Source of the DNA: Bdellovibrionales bacterium
GTDB lineage: Bacteria > Bdellovibrionota > Bdellovibrionia > Bdellovibrionales > UBA1609
Length of the DNA: 64,000 bases
Reading direction: 5' to 3'
NCBI GenBank assembly: GCA_020630675.1
Contig: JAHDIR010000007.1
Coordinates: 20,581-84,580 of the forward strand
In this document: one piece after another, positions 1-9,139 of the stretch
Position numbering within the stretch: position 1 is the first letter of the stretch
How the letters are laid out: every line of letters begins with the position of its first letter
Made by a program: the position numbers and the translations under genes
The notes under the pieces: model-generated
Seen by the model: only the letters and a program-made list of their open reading frames with translations
Told to the model about the DNA's origin: nothing
The model's database searches: none

Positions 1-654
1 CATGAAATTAAGAACCCGCTCACACCCATTAAATTATCAGCTCAGCGCTTACAAAAAAAATTCTCTGAACAAATTGATGATCAAGCATTTAGCGAATGTA
101 CTAAAACGATCATTGACCAAGTTGACAACATTAAAGAGCTAGTGAACGAGTTTAGTCTTTATGCTCGACTCCCTAAACCACGCTTAGAAAAATACCAGCT
201 TAACGACGCTATAGATGAGTCTCTTGGACTGTTTCGACAAGCTCATAAATCCGCCGCCTTTGATTACTTTCCAGATGAAAACCTTCCCCCTTTCTACTTT
301 GACACTTCTCAATTAAAACGAGTGGTTACAAATTTAGTAGATAACTCTCTCGGAGCCTCTAGCCCTGAGGAAAACTTACGCGTTAATGTTAGCACGCAGT
401 TTTATCCCCTAGAAAATCTAGTCAAGCTGGTTGTTTCTGATAACGGCACGGGCGTTTCTTCAGGGGTTCTTGCTCATATCTTTGAGCCTTATGTGACAAC
501 CAAAAGTGATGGTTCTGGTCTGGGTTTGGCGATTGTTAAAAAAACCATCGAAGATCATGATGGTTCTATTTCAGCCAAGCGCTCTGCATCTGGAGGCTTA
601 GAAATAATAATTGAATTGCCAGTTCTACAAAGCATAGATACTAAAGAGACTTAG
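1..654 (+). CDS. Sensor histidine kinase, NtrY-like (3' part; 5' end outside window)
   Basis: The reading frame is open from base 1, so only the C-terminal 217 residues are present. They begin inside the dimerisation/phosphoacceptor (HisKA) domain with the H-box HEIKNPLTP, whose first residue is the phosphorylated His. The HATPase_c domain follows: N-box around VVTNLVDNS, G1 box DNGTGVS, F-box IFEPYVTTK and G2 box GSGLGLAIVKK. The protein would autophosphorylate and pass phosphate to a response regulator, most simply the NtrX-like protein encoded 22 bases downstream. HEIKNPLTP is the form typical of NtrY-type kinases, which usually carry N-terminal membrane segments, a HAMP and a PAS domain; these would lie upstream of the window. 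The signal sensed cannot be judged. Confidence 0.9.
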   Translation, partial: HEIKNPLTPIKLSAQRLQKKFSEQIDDQAFSECTKTIIDQVDNIKELVNEFSLYARLPKPRLEKYQLNDAIDESLGLFRQAHKSAAFDYFPDENLPPFYFDTSQLKRVVTNLVDNSLGASSPEENLRVNVSTQFYPLENLVKLVVSDNGTGVSSGVLAHIFEPYVTTKSDGSGLGLAIVKKTIEDHDGSISAKRSASGGLEIIIELPVLQSIDTKET

Positions 655-676
655 AATTGAGAGAAAGGAAACACTC

Positions 677-2041
677 ATGAATAATGATAAAATTAAAATT
701 TTAGTCGTCGACGATGAGCCTGCTATCCGTAAGGTCCTTATGGCCTCTTTAAAGGATGAGGGCTACCTTGTTGAAACCGCCGAAGATGGCTTGAATGGTC
801 TAAAGCAAATTAGTATTTTTAGGCCTGACATAGTTCTTTTAGATATATGGATGCCCGGCGATCTTGATGGTTTGGATGTTTTAAAAAAGTCACGTGTGGA
901 ATTTCCAAATGTGCAGTTTATAATCATGTCCGGTCATGGAACCATTGAAACCGCAGTAAAAGCCACAAAGCTTGGTGCTTGGGACTTTATCGAAAAGCCG
1001 ATCTCAATGGATAAAGTATCTATACTAATAGGCAATATTTTAAGTTTTCAAGAAGAAAAAAATGAAAAGCTTTCTTTGCTTAATCGTCTTAGAAAAAACT
1101 TTGCTATGGTTGGAAATGGTCCATCAATGAAGTCTTTGAAACAGCTAATTTCTAGAATCTCGGCAACTGAATCATGGGTGATGATTCAAGGGGAACCAGG
1201 ATGTGGTAAAGAGTTGGTTGCCCAGAATATTCATTATTTAAGTGATCGGGCCAGTCAGTCTTATGTCAAAGTCAGTTGTAAGTCTTCTTCGCAAGATCTG
1301 ATTGACTTTGATTTGTTCGGCCATGAAAAGGGAGCCTTTGTTGGGGCGGAGAGTTCAAGAAAAGGAAAGTTGGAGTTAGCTCACCGAGGCACATTATTTT
1401 TAGAAGAAGTGAGTTATTTAAATTTAGAAACGCAAAAGCGACTTTTAGAAACTCTTAAAGCGGGTAAACTTCAGCGCATCGGTGGCTCTGAGTTTATTGA
1501 TGTTAATATTCGATTGATCGCCTCCAGCAGTGAAAACTTAAAGGCAAAAGTTGATGCTGGTGAGTTTTTGAGTGATTTGTTTCATCGCCTAAATACAGTG
1601 CCGATCTCCCTTCCTCCTCTCAGAGAGAAAAAACAAGACATTCCTTTGTTGGCGAATCACTTCGGAGAAAGGTTTATTCAACAAGGTGGTGAATTTTTAA
1701 AAAACTTTTCGCAAAAATCACTTTCCGTGTTGTCCCAGTATGATTGGCCAGGAAATATTGCAGAGCTAAAAAACTTTGTAGAGCGAGTTTATATATTAAC
1801 CCCCAACGAAAGTATCGAAGTTCATGATTTAAAATATGCTGGATTGCCAATTATGACCGATGTGACCAGTGGTATTTCTTCTGACAAAAACTTTCGGGAA
1901 GCTCGAGCTCAATTTGAAAAAGAATTTTTGATTAGAAAAATCACTGAAAATGATGGTAATATTAGTAAGACGGCCGAAACTATTGGGCTTGAGCGCAGTT
2001 ACTTACACAGAAAAATTAAACTATATGGTATTGAAGTATGA
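677..2041 (+). CDS. NtrX-like response regulator with sigma54-activator AAA+ domain
   Basis: 454 residues. Receiver domain (about 1-125) with acidic DDE near residue 12 and phosphoacceptor D56 in LLDIWMPG. AAA+ domain (about 145-385) with Walker A GEPGCGKE (172-179) and the arginine-bearing HRLNTVPISLPPLREK segment. C-terminal Fis-type HTH (about 425-450) resembles the NtrX type (SKTAETIGLERSYLHRKI). Two catalytic motifs differ from consensus: GAFVGA (219-224) in place of GAFTGA, and LFLEEV in place of LFLDE(I/V) at Walker B. The Thr of GAFTGA contacts sigma54, so activation of sigma54 promoters may be lost or altered. Start ATG has GAGAAAGGAA upstream. It overlaps proS by four bases (ATGA), so they are translationally coupled. 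Confidence 0.9.
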   Translation: MNNDKIKILVVDDEPAIRKVLMASLKDEGYLVETAEDGLNGLKQISIFRPDIVLLDIWMPGDLDGLDVLKKSRVEFPNVQFIIMSGHGTIETAVKATKLGAWDFIEKPISMDKVSILIGNILSFQEEKNEKLSLLNRLRKNFAMVGNGPSMKSLKQLISRISATESWVMIQGEPGCGKELVAQNIHYLSDRASQSYVKVSCKSSSQDLIDFDLFGHEKGAFVGAESSRKGKLELAHRGTLFLEEVSYLNLETQKRLLETLKAGKLQRIGGSEFIDVNIRLIASSSENLKAKVDAGEFLSDLFHRLNTVPISLPPLREKKQDIPLLANHFGERFIQQGGEFLKNFSQKSLSVLSQYDWPGNIAELKNFVERVYILTPNESIEVHDLKYAGLPIMTDVTSGISSDKNFREARAQFEKEFLIRKITENDGNISKTAETIGLERSYLHRKIKLYGIEV

Positions 2042-3765
2042 AGTGGAGCAAGACATTTATATATACATTAAAAGAAAACCCTGCCGATGCTGAGATCGCG
2101 AGTCATCGTTTGCTTATGAGGGGAGGGTATGTTCGAAAGCTCTCTTCTGGGGTCTTTACTTACGGTCACCTAGCTTTACGAGTTTTGAGAAACATCGAAA
2201 AAGTGATCCGCGAAGAGTTAGATAAAAAAAACTGTACAGAGGTTTTAATGCCTATGGTTCAGCCAAAAGAACTTTGGCAAGAAACTGACCGCTGGGACGT
2301 TTGGGATGATATTTTATTAAAGTTAAAAGATCGTAACGACAGAGAGCATTGCTTGGGCGGAACCCATGAGGAAGTCATTACAGATTATGTTCGAAGAGAT
2401 CTAAAGAGTTACCGGGGTATGCCTGTCAATCTTTACCAAATACAAACTAAATTTCGTAATGAAATTCGTCCTCGCTTTGGTTTGATGAGGGGCCGTGAAT
2501 TCATAATGAAAGACGCCTATAGTTTTGATGTGGATAAAGAGGCTTCGTTGGTTTCTTACGAAGGCATGAGAGAGGCCTATCACCAAATTTTTTCTCGCCT
2601 AGGATTGGACTTTCGAGGAGTGAATGCCGATAGCGGTGGCATCGGTGGTGATAAATCGATGGAATTCCAGGTTTTGGCTGAAACGGGTGAAGATGCCCTT
2701 TTGGTTTCAGACAATAGTGACTTTGCCGCTAATATAGAGATTTGCCCGGCGATTGATTTTGAGCCTAAAGAAAAATCCGATGAACCAGAGCAAGAGCTGC
2801 AAGAGTTTTCTACGCCTGGCTTAAGAACAATTGCGACCTTAAGTGATAGTCTTAATGTTCCCGCCTGTGAATTAGTGAAAACTATGTATTATATGCTGGA
2901 GAATAATGAAAAGAATCAACCCATTGCCGTTCTATTGCGAGGGGATGATGAAGTGAACGCCGTTAAAATAAAAAACTTATTAGGTTTGCCGGCAGAGCCC
3001 CGACTGCTTTCTGATCAAGAAGTAAAAGAGTTAACAGGGGCTAACCCTGGGAGTTGTGGGCCGGTGGGTTTAGATATTCCAGTTTATGTAGACACTGGCG
3101 TTTCTGTTTTAAAAAACTATGTCACAGGCGCTAATAAGGATGATTTTCATTTGAAGAATGTTAATCATGGCCGTGATTTTAAAGTGGCTCAGGTGGCCGA
3201 TCTTCGCTTGGCTAAGCCAGGGGACGCAAGCCCGGATGGTCAGGGGCGCTTAAAGTTATACCGAGGAATCGAAGTTGGACATATTTTCTATTTAGGCACT
3301 AAGTACTCTGAAAGCATGGGAGCAAAGTTTTTAGATAAAAATGGTAAACTAAAACCCATAGAGATGGGTTGTTATGGTATTGGAGTTTCAAGAACTTTGC
3401 AGGCCGCTATTGAGCAAAATCACGATGAAAATGGTATTGTTTGGCCGTTATCTATGGCTCCTTTTCAGGTGCACATATGTCATTTAGATCCAAAAGATGA
3501 AAAGGTAAATCAAGCCGCTCATCAAATTTATGATCAGTTGCAGGCTCAAGGTTTTGAGGTTCTGCTGGATGATCGAAAAGAAAGGCCAGGCTTTAAATTT
3601 AAAGATGCTGACCTTCTTGGTATGCCTCTGCGAATCACTGTAGGTAAAAGAGGCGTTGAAAATGGAGAAGTCGAGCTTAAAGAAAGAAAAACGGGAGCAT
3701 CTCATGCCTTGGCTTTAGGTGCTGTGGTTGACTTTGTGAGAGCTTGGGTTGCCGAAAATAAATAG
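2038..3765 (+). CDS. proS: Prolyl-tRNA synthetase (bacterial type)
   Basis: 575 residues, the usual length of bacterial-type class II ProRS, which charges tRNA-Pro in the cytoplasm. Class II motif 2 lies around QTKFRNEIRPRFGLMRGREF (about 135-155) and is followed by KDAYSFD. An editing (YbaK-like INS) domain fills about residues 225-405, where KNYVTGANKDDFH resembles the editing fold that clears mischarged Ala-tRNA-Pro. Motif 3 is in EMGCYGIGVSRTLQAAIEQ, and the anticodon-binding domain begins near PFQVHICHL. The start codon overlaps the NtrX-like stop (ATGA). Placing a tRNA synthetase in a two-component operon is probably incidental co-transcription. Confidence 0.96.
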   Translation: MKWSKTFIYTLKENPADAEIASHRLLMRGGYVRKLSSGVFTYGHLALRVLRNIEKVIREELDKKNCTEVLMPMVQPKELWQETDRWDVWDDILLKLKDRNDREHCLGGTHEEVITDYVRRDLKSYRGMPVNLYQIQTKFRNEIRPRFGLMRGREFIMKDAYSFDVDKEASLVSYEGMREAYHQIFSRLGLDFRGVNADSGGIGGDKSMEFQVLAETGEDALLVSDNSDFAANIEICPAIDFEPKEKSDEPEQELQEFSTPGLRTIATLSDSLNVPACELVKTMYYMLENNEKNQPIAVLLRGDDEVNAVKIKNLLGLPAEPRLLSDQEVKELTGANPGSCGPVGLDIPVYVDTGVSVLKNYVTGANKDDFHLKNVNHGRDFKVAQVADLRLAKPGDASPDGQGRLKLYRGIEVGHIFYLGTKYSESMGAKFLDKNGKLKPIEMGCYGIGVSRTLQAAIEQNHDENGIVWPLSMAPFQVHICHLDPKDEKVNQAAHQIYDQLQAQGFEVLLDDRKERPGFKFKDADLLGMPLRITVGKRGVENGEVELKERKTGASHALALGAVVDFVRAWVAENK

Positions 3766-3772
3766 TATTTAA

Positions 3773-3801
3773 TTTGGCAAAACGTTAATTTTTTTGCCAA
3801 A
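3773..3801 (+). promoter_or_regulatory. Hairpin directly 5' of the pyrF ribosome-binding site
   Basis: TTTGGCAAAA (3773-3782) and TTTTGCCAAA (3792-3801) are a perfect 10-bp inverted repeat around a 9-base loop. The 3' arm abuts AAAGGAG, the pyrF Shine-Dalgarno. There is no T-run after the stem, so it is not a classical terminator. It may insulate proS mRNA or tune pyrF translation; the role is inferred. Confidence 0.5.
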
Positions 3802-3816
3802 AAGGAGTCATTGGGC

Positions 3817-4527
3817 ATGGGTGCAATATCAGTTATGCAAAAACCTTATTTTGTCGCTCTTGACATAGATGACCCTGAAAGGGCTCTCTCTTTAGCTTCA
3901 ACTCTCGGTGGGCTTGTTGGCGGATTCAAGTTAGGGCCTCGTTTACTATTAAAGTACGGTTCTGAATTTTCGCAAAAAATAGCTAAATATGGTCCGCTCT
4001 TCATTGATCATAAATTTTATGACATTCCCAACACTATGTTATCTTCTGTGCGTGTTGCTTTTGAGTCGGGAGCCAGCTTTACCACTGTTCATGCAGCCTG
4101 TGGCCCAGAAGCATTACAAAGGTTGGCCGAATTAGAGTTTGAGTTGAATAAAATAAGACCTTTTCAAATATTAGCTGTGACGGTTTTAACTAGTTTTTCT
4201 CGGCAAACGGCACCCACTCATTGGGTCAGTCAAGACATTATGTCCACGGTGAAAGCCTTGGCCGGTCAATGTATTCAAAATGGAATCTCCGGTTTGGTTT
4301 GCTCTCCTTACGAGGCCAAAGAGCTCAAAAGTTTGAGTGAAAGTTTGTTTATTGTAACTCCAGGGGTGCGTTTGATCGCTGGTGATGAGCAGGATCAAAA
4401 AAGAGTAATGACTCCGCAAAAAGCCATGCAGCAAGGAGCTTCTGCTTTAGTAATAGGGCGCCCCATTGTCAATGCGGTCGACCCTTTGCAAGTCTGCCAA
4501 TCTATTAATGATCAGCTAGGCTCATAG
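3817..4527 (+). CDS. pyrF: Orotidine 5'-phosphate decarboxylase
   Basis: 236 residues. Catalyses OMP to UMP plus CO2, the last step of de novo UMP synthesis. Active-site signature FIDHKFYDIPNT carries the catalytic D-x-K-x-x-D tetrad portion; the N-terminal strand has ALDIDDPERA and the phosphate-binding end has TPGVRL and GASALVIGRPI. ATG at 3817 is chosen because AAGGAG ends nine bases upstream; an in-frame TTG at 3811 is too close to that site and an ATG at 3835 too far. No other pyrimidine gene is adjacent, so it seems to stand alone. Confidence 0.93.
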   Translation: MGAISVMQKPYFVALDIDDPERALSLASTLGGLVGGFKLGPRLLLKYGSEFSQKIAKYGPLFIDHKFYDIPNTMLSSVRVAFESGASFTTVHAACGPEALQRLAELEFELNKIRPFQILAVTVLTSFSRQTAPTHWVSQDIMSTVKALAGQCIQNGISGLVCSPYEAKELKSLSESLFIVTPGVRLIAGDEQDQKRVMTPQKAMQQGASALVIGRPIVNAVDPLQVCQSINDQLGS

Positions 4528-4625
4528 ACTAAATCTTGTTTTTCTAAGGGTTGTAAATATTTCCTTCGGCTACCCGCCGATGGTTGAGCATGTTATGGTT
4601 GGCTGTATTAACCTTGAGGTCACTT

Positions 4626-5450
4626 ATGAAGCCTAGAAGTAAAAATAAAAGTAGCAACAGTCAGCGGAATTTTAAGCGCTCTAATGACAAAGTAAAAGTG
4701 AATCGCCCTCATGGTCGGGCCGTTCCTGGTTTTCATTCGGTAAAAGAGGTTTTTGCGGTGAGATCACATAAGGTGGTCGCTTTATGGGTGAAAGATAGTT
4801 ATGAAAATAAAGAATTGGATGAGTTGGTAGAGAAAGCCAATTACTCTCAGGTTCAGGTCACCAAGGTGAGTTCTCAAGTTTTAAATCAAGTTTGTGATAG
4901 TCACCAAGGAGTTGTGGTTTTTGTTGATGAAAGCCCGGAGTTATCTTGGGGTGACCTTAAAGCTGAGGGAAAGCAAGTTTATTTATGTTTAGATGAAATT
5001 CAAGACCCTCATAATTTGGGGGCAATACTTAGGACGTCTTGGTTGTTGGGGGTGAGTGGGATTTTTGTGCCGGCACAAAAATCAAACTTGTTGTCGCCGT
5101 CGGCCTGTAAAGTAGCTTGCGGCGGGGCAGAACATGTCCCTGTAGACGCTCACAACAGCTTGCCAAACTTGCTTAAGGAGTTAAAAAAAATGAACTTCTG
5201 GGTTTGGGGGTTAGATATGGGAGGTCAGCATGACTTGTGGAGTGAGAGCCTGCAGGTGCCAGATAAATTAGTTTGGGTTATTGGCAATGAAGGAAAGGGT
5301 TTACGTAAACCCATAAAAAATGTTTGTGATGAAATTGTTCATATTAAGCAAGCCAGTGCTGGCGCTAGTTTTAATGCTTCAGTTGCCGCTGCTATGGCTT
5401 TAGGGGAGACATCTCGTCGTCACTCTGTGTCCGTCTCTGTTGGCGAATAA
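4626..5450 (+). CDS. rlmB: TrmH/SpoU-family RNA 2'-O-methyltransferase, RlmB-like
   Basis: 274 residues. SPOUT methyltransferase using SAM. The N-terminus is Lys/Arg/Ser-rich, followed by the substrate-binding domain (PGFHSVKEVF) and the catalytic knot with motif 1 DEIQDPHNLGAILRTS, motif 2 IGNEGKGL and motif 3 SFNASVAAAM (usual form SLNVSVAAA). RlmB methylates 23S rRNA G2251 (E. coli numbering); the target here is inferred from similarity only. Start ATG 4626 has GAGG six bases upstream; an in-frame longer start at 4584 would add a hydrophobic stretch with no ribosome-binding site. Confidence 0.85.
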   Translation: MKPRSKNKSSNSQRNFKRSNDKVKVNRPHGRAVPGFHSVKEVFAVRSHKVVALWVKDSYENKELDELVEKANYSQVQVTKVSSQVLNQVCDSHQGVVVFVDESPELSWGDLKAEGKQVYLCLDEIQDPHNLGAILRTSWLLGVSGIFVPAQKSNLLSPSACKVACGGAEHVPVDAHNSLPNLLKELKKMNFWVWGLDMGGQHDLWSESLQVPDKLVWVIGNEGKGLRKPIKNVCDEIVHIKQASAGASFNASVAAAMALGETSRRHSVSVSVGE

Positions 5451-5816
5451 TTACTCTGCTTCTTGTTTGAGCCTTGAAGTTATGTTTGTTGGCGCTGTGG
5501 TAGTTTGTTTGGCCAATGTTCAAATGGTGTTGTTGATTGTTTGATATTTTTAAAAATAATGATGTGATACAAGTTTCAAGTTGCCTTAGAAACAGGCGTA
5601 AATTTGACGCTCTTGGTTGATTTGCTATTCGTCACTTCCAATTAGCATGACTTGTCTTCCCAAAAAACAGTAAAACGCCTATTATCCTAGATAATTTTTA
5701 ATTTAAGATTGACCAGATCAGAAACATAAATATAAATATCCTTTCATTTTACTTAATTTTCTTTTGGTCACTCAAAGTAAATAGTATTAAGTAAGTGATA
5801 TTAGTATTTTACTTAT
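5451..5816. other. Gene-free stretch before the tRNA cluster
   Basis: 366 bases with no supportable coding frame. The downstream half is very AT-rich and holds the candidate promoter for the tRNA-tuf transcript (see 5709-5736). The upstream half shows no clear terminator after the methyltransferase gene. Confidence 0.6.
5709..5736 (+). promoter_or_regulatory. Candidate sigma70 promoter for tRNA-tuf operon
   Basis: TTGACC (5709-5714), 16-base spacer, TATAAA (5731-5736). The predicted start is about 75 bases before the first tRNA. It is the best-matching promoter in this AT-rich stretch; the assignment is by eye. Confidence 0.4.
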
Positions 5817-5892
5817 GCTGGATTAGCTCAATTGGTAGAGCAGCTGATTTGTAATCAGCAGGTTGCGGGTTCAAGTCCCATATCCAGCTCCA
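5817..5892 (+). tRNA. tRNA-Thr (anticodon UGU)
   Basis: Complete cloverleaf: acceptor GCTGGAT pairs with ATCCAGC, discriminator T, encoded CCA. Anticodon stem GCTGA/TCAGC encloses loop TTTGTAA, giving anticodon TGT. First of four tRNAs in the order Thr-Tyr-Gly-Thr upstream of tuf, the same order as upstream of tufB in E. coli. Confidence 0.97.
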
Positions 5893-5921
5893 TTTTTTAC
5901 TAATGTTTTTTAGTATTCAGT

Positions 5922-6007
5922 GGAGAGATGCCCGAGTGGCTAAAGGGGACGGGCTGTAAACCCGTTGGCTTATGCCTTCGTAGGTTCGAATCCTACTCTC
6001 TCCACCA
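5922..6007 (+). tRNA. tRNA-Tyr (anticodon GUA)
   Basis: Acceptor GGAGAGA pairs with TCTCTCC, discriminator A, encoded CCA. Anticodon loop CTGTAAA gives GTA. A long variable arm (class II tRNA) explains the 86-base length. Confidence 0.97.
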
Positions 6008-6066
6008 TTTTTTATTGACCTTGCCATTGAGAGTATTTAAATTCTTAAGGCTAGGATTTTTTATTA

Positions 6067-6142
6067 GCGGGAGTAGCTCAATTGGTAGAGTATCAGCCTT
6101 CCAAGCTGAGGGTTGCGGGTTCGAGACCCGTCTCCCGCTCCA
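6067..6142 (+). tRNA. tRNA-Gly (anticodon UCC)
   Basis: Acceptor GCGGGAG pairs with CTCCCGC, discriminator T, encoded CCA. Anticodon stem TCAGC/GCTGA encloses CTTCCAA, giving TCC. Confidence 0.97.
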
Positions 6143-6164
6143 TGCATAGGTAAACCGAGTGTTT

Positions 6165-6239
6165 GCCCATGTGGCTCAGTGGTAGAGCACACCCTTGGTA
6201 AGGGTGAGGTCGAGAGTTCGATTCTCTCCATGGGCACCA
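6165..6239 (+). tRNA. tRNA-Thr (anticodon GGU)
   Basis: Acceptor GCCCATG pairs with CATGGGC, discriminator A, encoded CCA. Anticodon stem CACCC/GGGTG encloses TTGGTAA, giving GGT. It lies 84 bases before tuf. Confidence 0.97.
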
Positions 6240-6323
6240 GATTTAGTTTTTTAATTTATTTAAAGTAAATGAATTTAAACAATAGAACAAAAAGAGTGAG
6301 AGCTCGTAATTAGGAGGACTTAA

Positions 6324-7514
<1,191 letters not shown>

Positions 7515-7532
7515 AGTTTAAGTCCCGGCAGA

Positions 7533-7609
7533 AGGGTAGTAGCTCTAATTGGTAGAGCGACTGACTCCAAATCAGTAGGTTGGGGGTTCGAATCCCTCCT
7601 GCCCTGCCA
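7533..7609 (+). tRNA. tRNA-Trp (anticodon CCA)
   Basis: Acceptor AGGGTAG pairs with CTGCCCT (one T-G pair), discriminator G, encoded CCA. Anticodon stem ACTGA/TCAGT encloses CTCCAAA, giving CCA. Lies 18 bases after tuf. Confidence 0.97.
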
Positions 7610-7637
7610 ATTTAAACAGTTAGTTTTAACTCAATCG

Positions 7638-7668
7638 AAAGCGCATTTAATGAATGCGCTTTTGGTTT
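7638..7668 (+). terminator. Terminator or attenuator between tRNA-Trp and secE
   Basis: AAAGCGCATT (7638-7647) and AATGCGCTTT (7653-7662) form a perfect 10-bp stem with a 5-base loop, followed by a broken T-tract (TTTTGGTTT). Probably ends part of the tRNA-tuf transcripts and partly reads through into secE-nusG; no other promoter is obvious before secE. Confidence 0.65.
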
Positions 7669-7675
7669 AAGTGGG

Positions 7676-8059
7676 ATGGTCATGGAAAAAAGAAATAAAA
7701 AAATTATAACGGTCTCTTTTCTTTTAACAGCAGCCTTAGCCTTGCTAGTTACTCGAGTTCTTCTTGAGACGGCAGCAGCAGCCTACGGGCCAATTGCAAA
7801 GCTTTATAATCAAGATTTGGTTCAACACGGTCTTCCTTTGTTGGTTGCCTTTGTTACCTTTTGTTGTCTGCAGTTTAATAAAAAAGTTGTTAATTGGGCC
7901 GATGAAGTCGTGACCGAAACCTATAAAGTGGTTTGGGTTTCTCGAAAAGATGTTGTCGCCATGACCATTGTTACATGTGTTATGGTGATCATCTCAAGTG
8001 TGGTGTTGGCTGTTTTTGATATAACATCTCGTCAGGTTGTGAACCTGATTCTTAACTAA
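7676..8059 (+). CDS. secE: Preprotein translocase subunit SecE
   Basis: 127 residues with three predicted membrane segments (about 10-30, 50-67 and 93-118), the three-helix type seen in E. coli. The conserved cytoplasmic amphipathic stretch before the last segment is FNKKVVNWADEVVTETYKVVWVSRKD, seen here as the usual E-x-x-K-V-x-W-x-x-R/K-x-(D/E) pattern. It clamps the SecYG channel in the inner membrane. Followed by nusG, the standard partner. ATG 7676 and ATG 7682 are both possible starts; neither has a good ribosome-binding site. Confidence 0.9.
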   Translation: MVMEKRNKKIITVSFLLTAALALLVTRVLLETAAAAYGPIAKLYNQDLVQHGLPLLVAFVTFCCLQFNKKVVNWADEVVTETYKVVWVSRKDVVAMTIVTCVMVIISSVVLAVFDITSRQVVNLILN

Positions 8060-8073
8060 TAGGTTGGTGTTAA

Positions 8074-8607
8074 GTGGAAAATTTTAAGTGGTATATCGTA
8101 AATACTCAGTCAGGTTGTGAAAACACGGCTAAAAACTCTATCCTTGAGCGAATTTCATCATTAAAGATGGAAGACTATTTTGGCGAAATTTTAGTGCCTA
8201 TGGAAAATGTTGTCGAGCTTGTTAAGGGTAAGAAAACATCAAGAAATAAGAAATTTTTTCCTGGTTATATCTTTGTTCAGATGAATTTAACTGACAAGGC
8301 TTGGCATTTAGTTCGAAGTTCGTCAAAGGTTTCTGGGTTTGTTGGTGGTAAATCGCGCCCTCCAGAGGTTCCTGAGCATGAAGTAGCTAGAATCACTAAG
8401 CAAATGGAAACTGGGGCCGAGCAATCTAAGCCTAGAGTTAGCTTCTTGGTGGGTGAAAATGTAATGGTTATTGATGGGCCATTCAGTAATTTTAATGGAA
8501 CTGTTGAGGATATTAACGAAGAAAAAGCTAAAGTTAAGGTTTTAGTGAGTATTTTTGGGCGTCCAACACCAGTAGAGCTTGACTTTGTACAGGTTGAGAA
8601 AGCATAA
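8074..8607 (+). CDS. nusG: Transcription termination/antitermination factor NusG
   Basis: 177 residues. NGN domain (about 1-115; [21 protein letters not shown]) binds the RNA polymerase clamp, and the C-terminal KOW domain (about 125-177; [21 protein letters not shown]) contacts S10 or Rho. It supports processive elongation, Rho termination and transcription-translation coupling. Begins at GTG 14 bases after secE. Confidence 0.96.
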   Translation: MENFKWYIVNTQSGCENTAKNSILERISSLKMEDYFGEILVPMENVVELVKGKKTSRNKKFFPGYIFVQMNLTDKAWHLVRSSSKVSGFVGGKSRPPEVPEHEVARITKQMETGAEQSKPRVSFLVGENVMVIDGPFSNFNGTVEDINEEKAKVKVLVSIFGRPTPVELDFVQVEKA

Positions 8608-8646
8608 CAGGGAACTTAAAAAAAATATTAAGTGTATTATTAATCC

Positions 8647-8676
8647 TTAGCTGGAGCTTTTATAGCCTCCGGCTAA
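8647..8676 (+). promoter_or_regulatory. Hairpin in rplK leader, candidate L1 autoregulatory site
   Basis: TTAGCTGGAG (8647-8656) pairs with CTCCGGCTAA (8667-8676), 10 bp with one T-G, loop CTTTTATAGC. It sits 21 bases before the rplK start. In E. coli, L1 represses the rplK-rplA mRNA by binding a leader helix like its 23S rRNA site; equivalence here is inferred from position, not from sequence match. Confidence 0.45.
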
Positions 8677-8697
8677 ATGTGCTAGGAGTGGGAAATT

Positions 8698-9123
8698 ATG
8701 GCAAAAAAAGTAACTGGCCAAATTAAACTACAGATACCGGCAGGGAAGGCGAATCCAGCTCCTCCCGTTGGACCGGCGCTCGGGCAACATGGGGTTAACA
8801 TAATGGATTTCTGTAAGCAGTTTAATGCTAAAACACAGAAAATGGGTGATACCATTGCTCCTGTGATCATTACTGTTTATCAGGACCGTTCGTTTAGCTT
8901 CATTATTAAAACCCCGCCGACGTCTGTGTTGTTAATGAAGGCAATGAAACTGAAAGGTGGCTCTAAAATGCCCCAAAAAGATAAAGTGGGCAAAGTTACG
9001 CCTGCTCAAATTAAGGAAATTGCGGAAACAAAGCTTCCTGATTTGAATTGCTTAACAATAGAAAGTGCAATGTCACAAGTAGAAGGTACTGCGAAAAGCA
9101 TGGGCCTTGAAATCGCTAAATAG
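8698..9123 (+). CDS. rplK: 50S ribosomal protein L11
   Basis: 141 residues, family length. Binds the GTPase-associated centre of 23S rRNA at the base of the L7/L12 stalk. N-terminal Pro-rich switch region ([19 protein letters not shown]) and C-terminal RNA-binding domain ([14 protein letters not shown], ending AKSMGLEI) are both intact. AGGAG lies nine bases upstream of ATG. First gene of the rplKA pair. Confidence 0.98.
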   Translation: MAKKVTGQIKLQIPAGKANPAPPVGPALGQHGVNIMDFCKQFNAKTQKMGDTIAPVIITVYQDRSFSFIIKTPPTSVLLMKAMKLKGGSKMPQKDKVGKVTPAQIKEIAETKLPDLNCLTIESAMSQVEGTAKSMGLEIAK

Positions 9124-9139
9124 TCGGTAGAGGGAAATT

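Noticed and set aside
5928..6149. Open frame of 73 codons across the tRNA cluster
   Set aside because: It is entirely made of tRNA-Tyr and tRNA-Gly sequence; no ribosome-binding site and no protein likeness.
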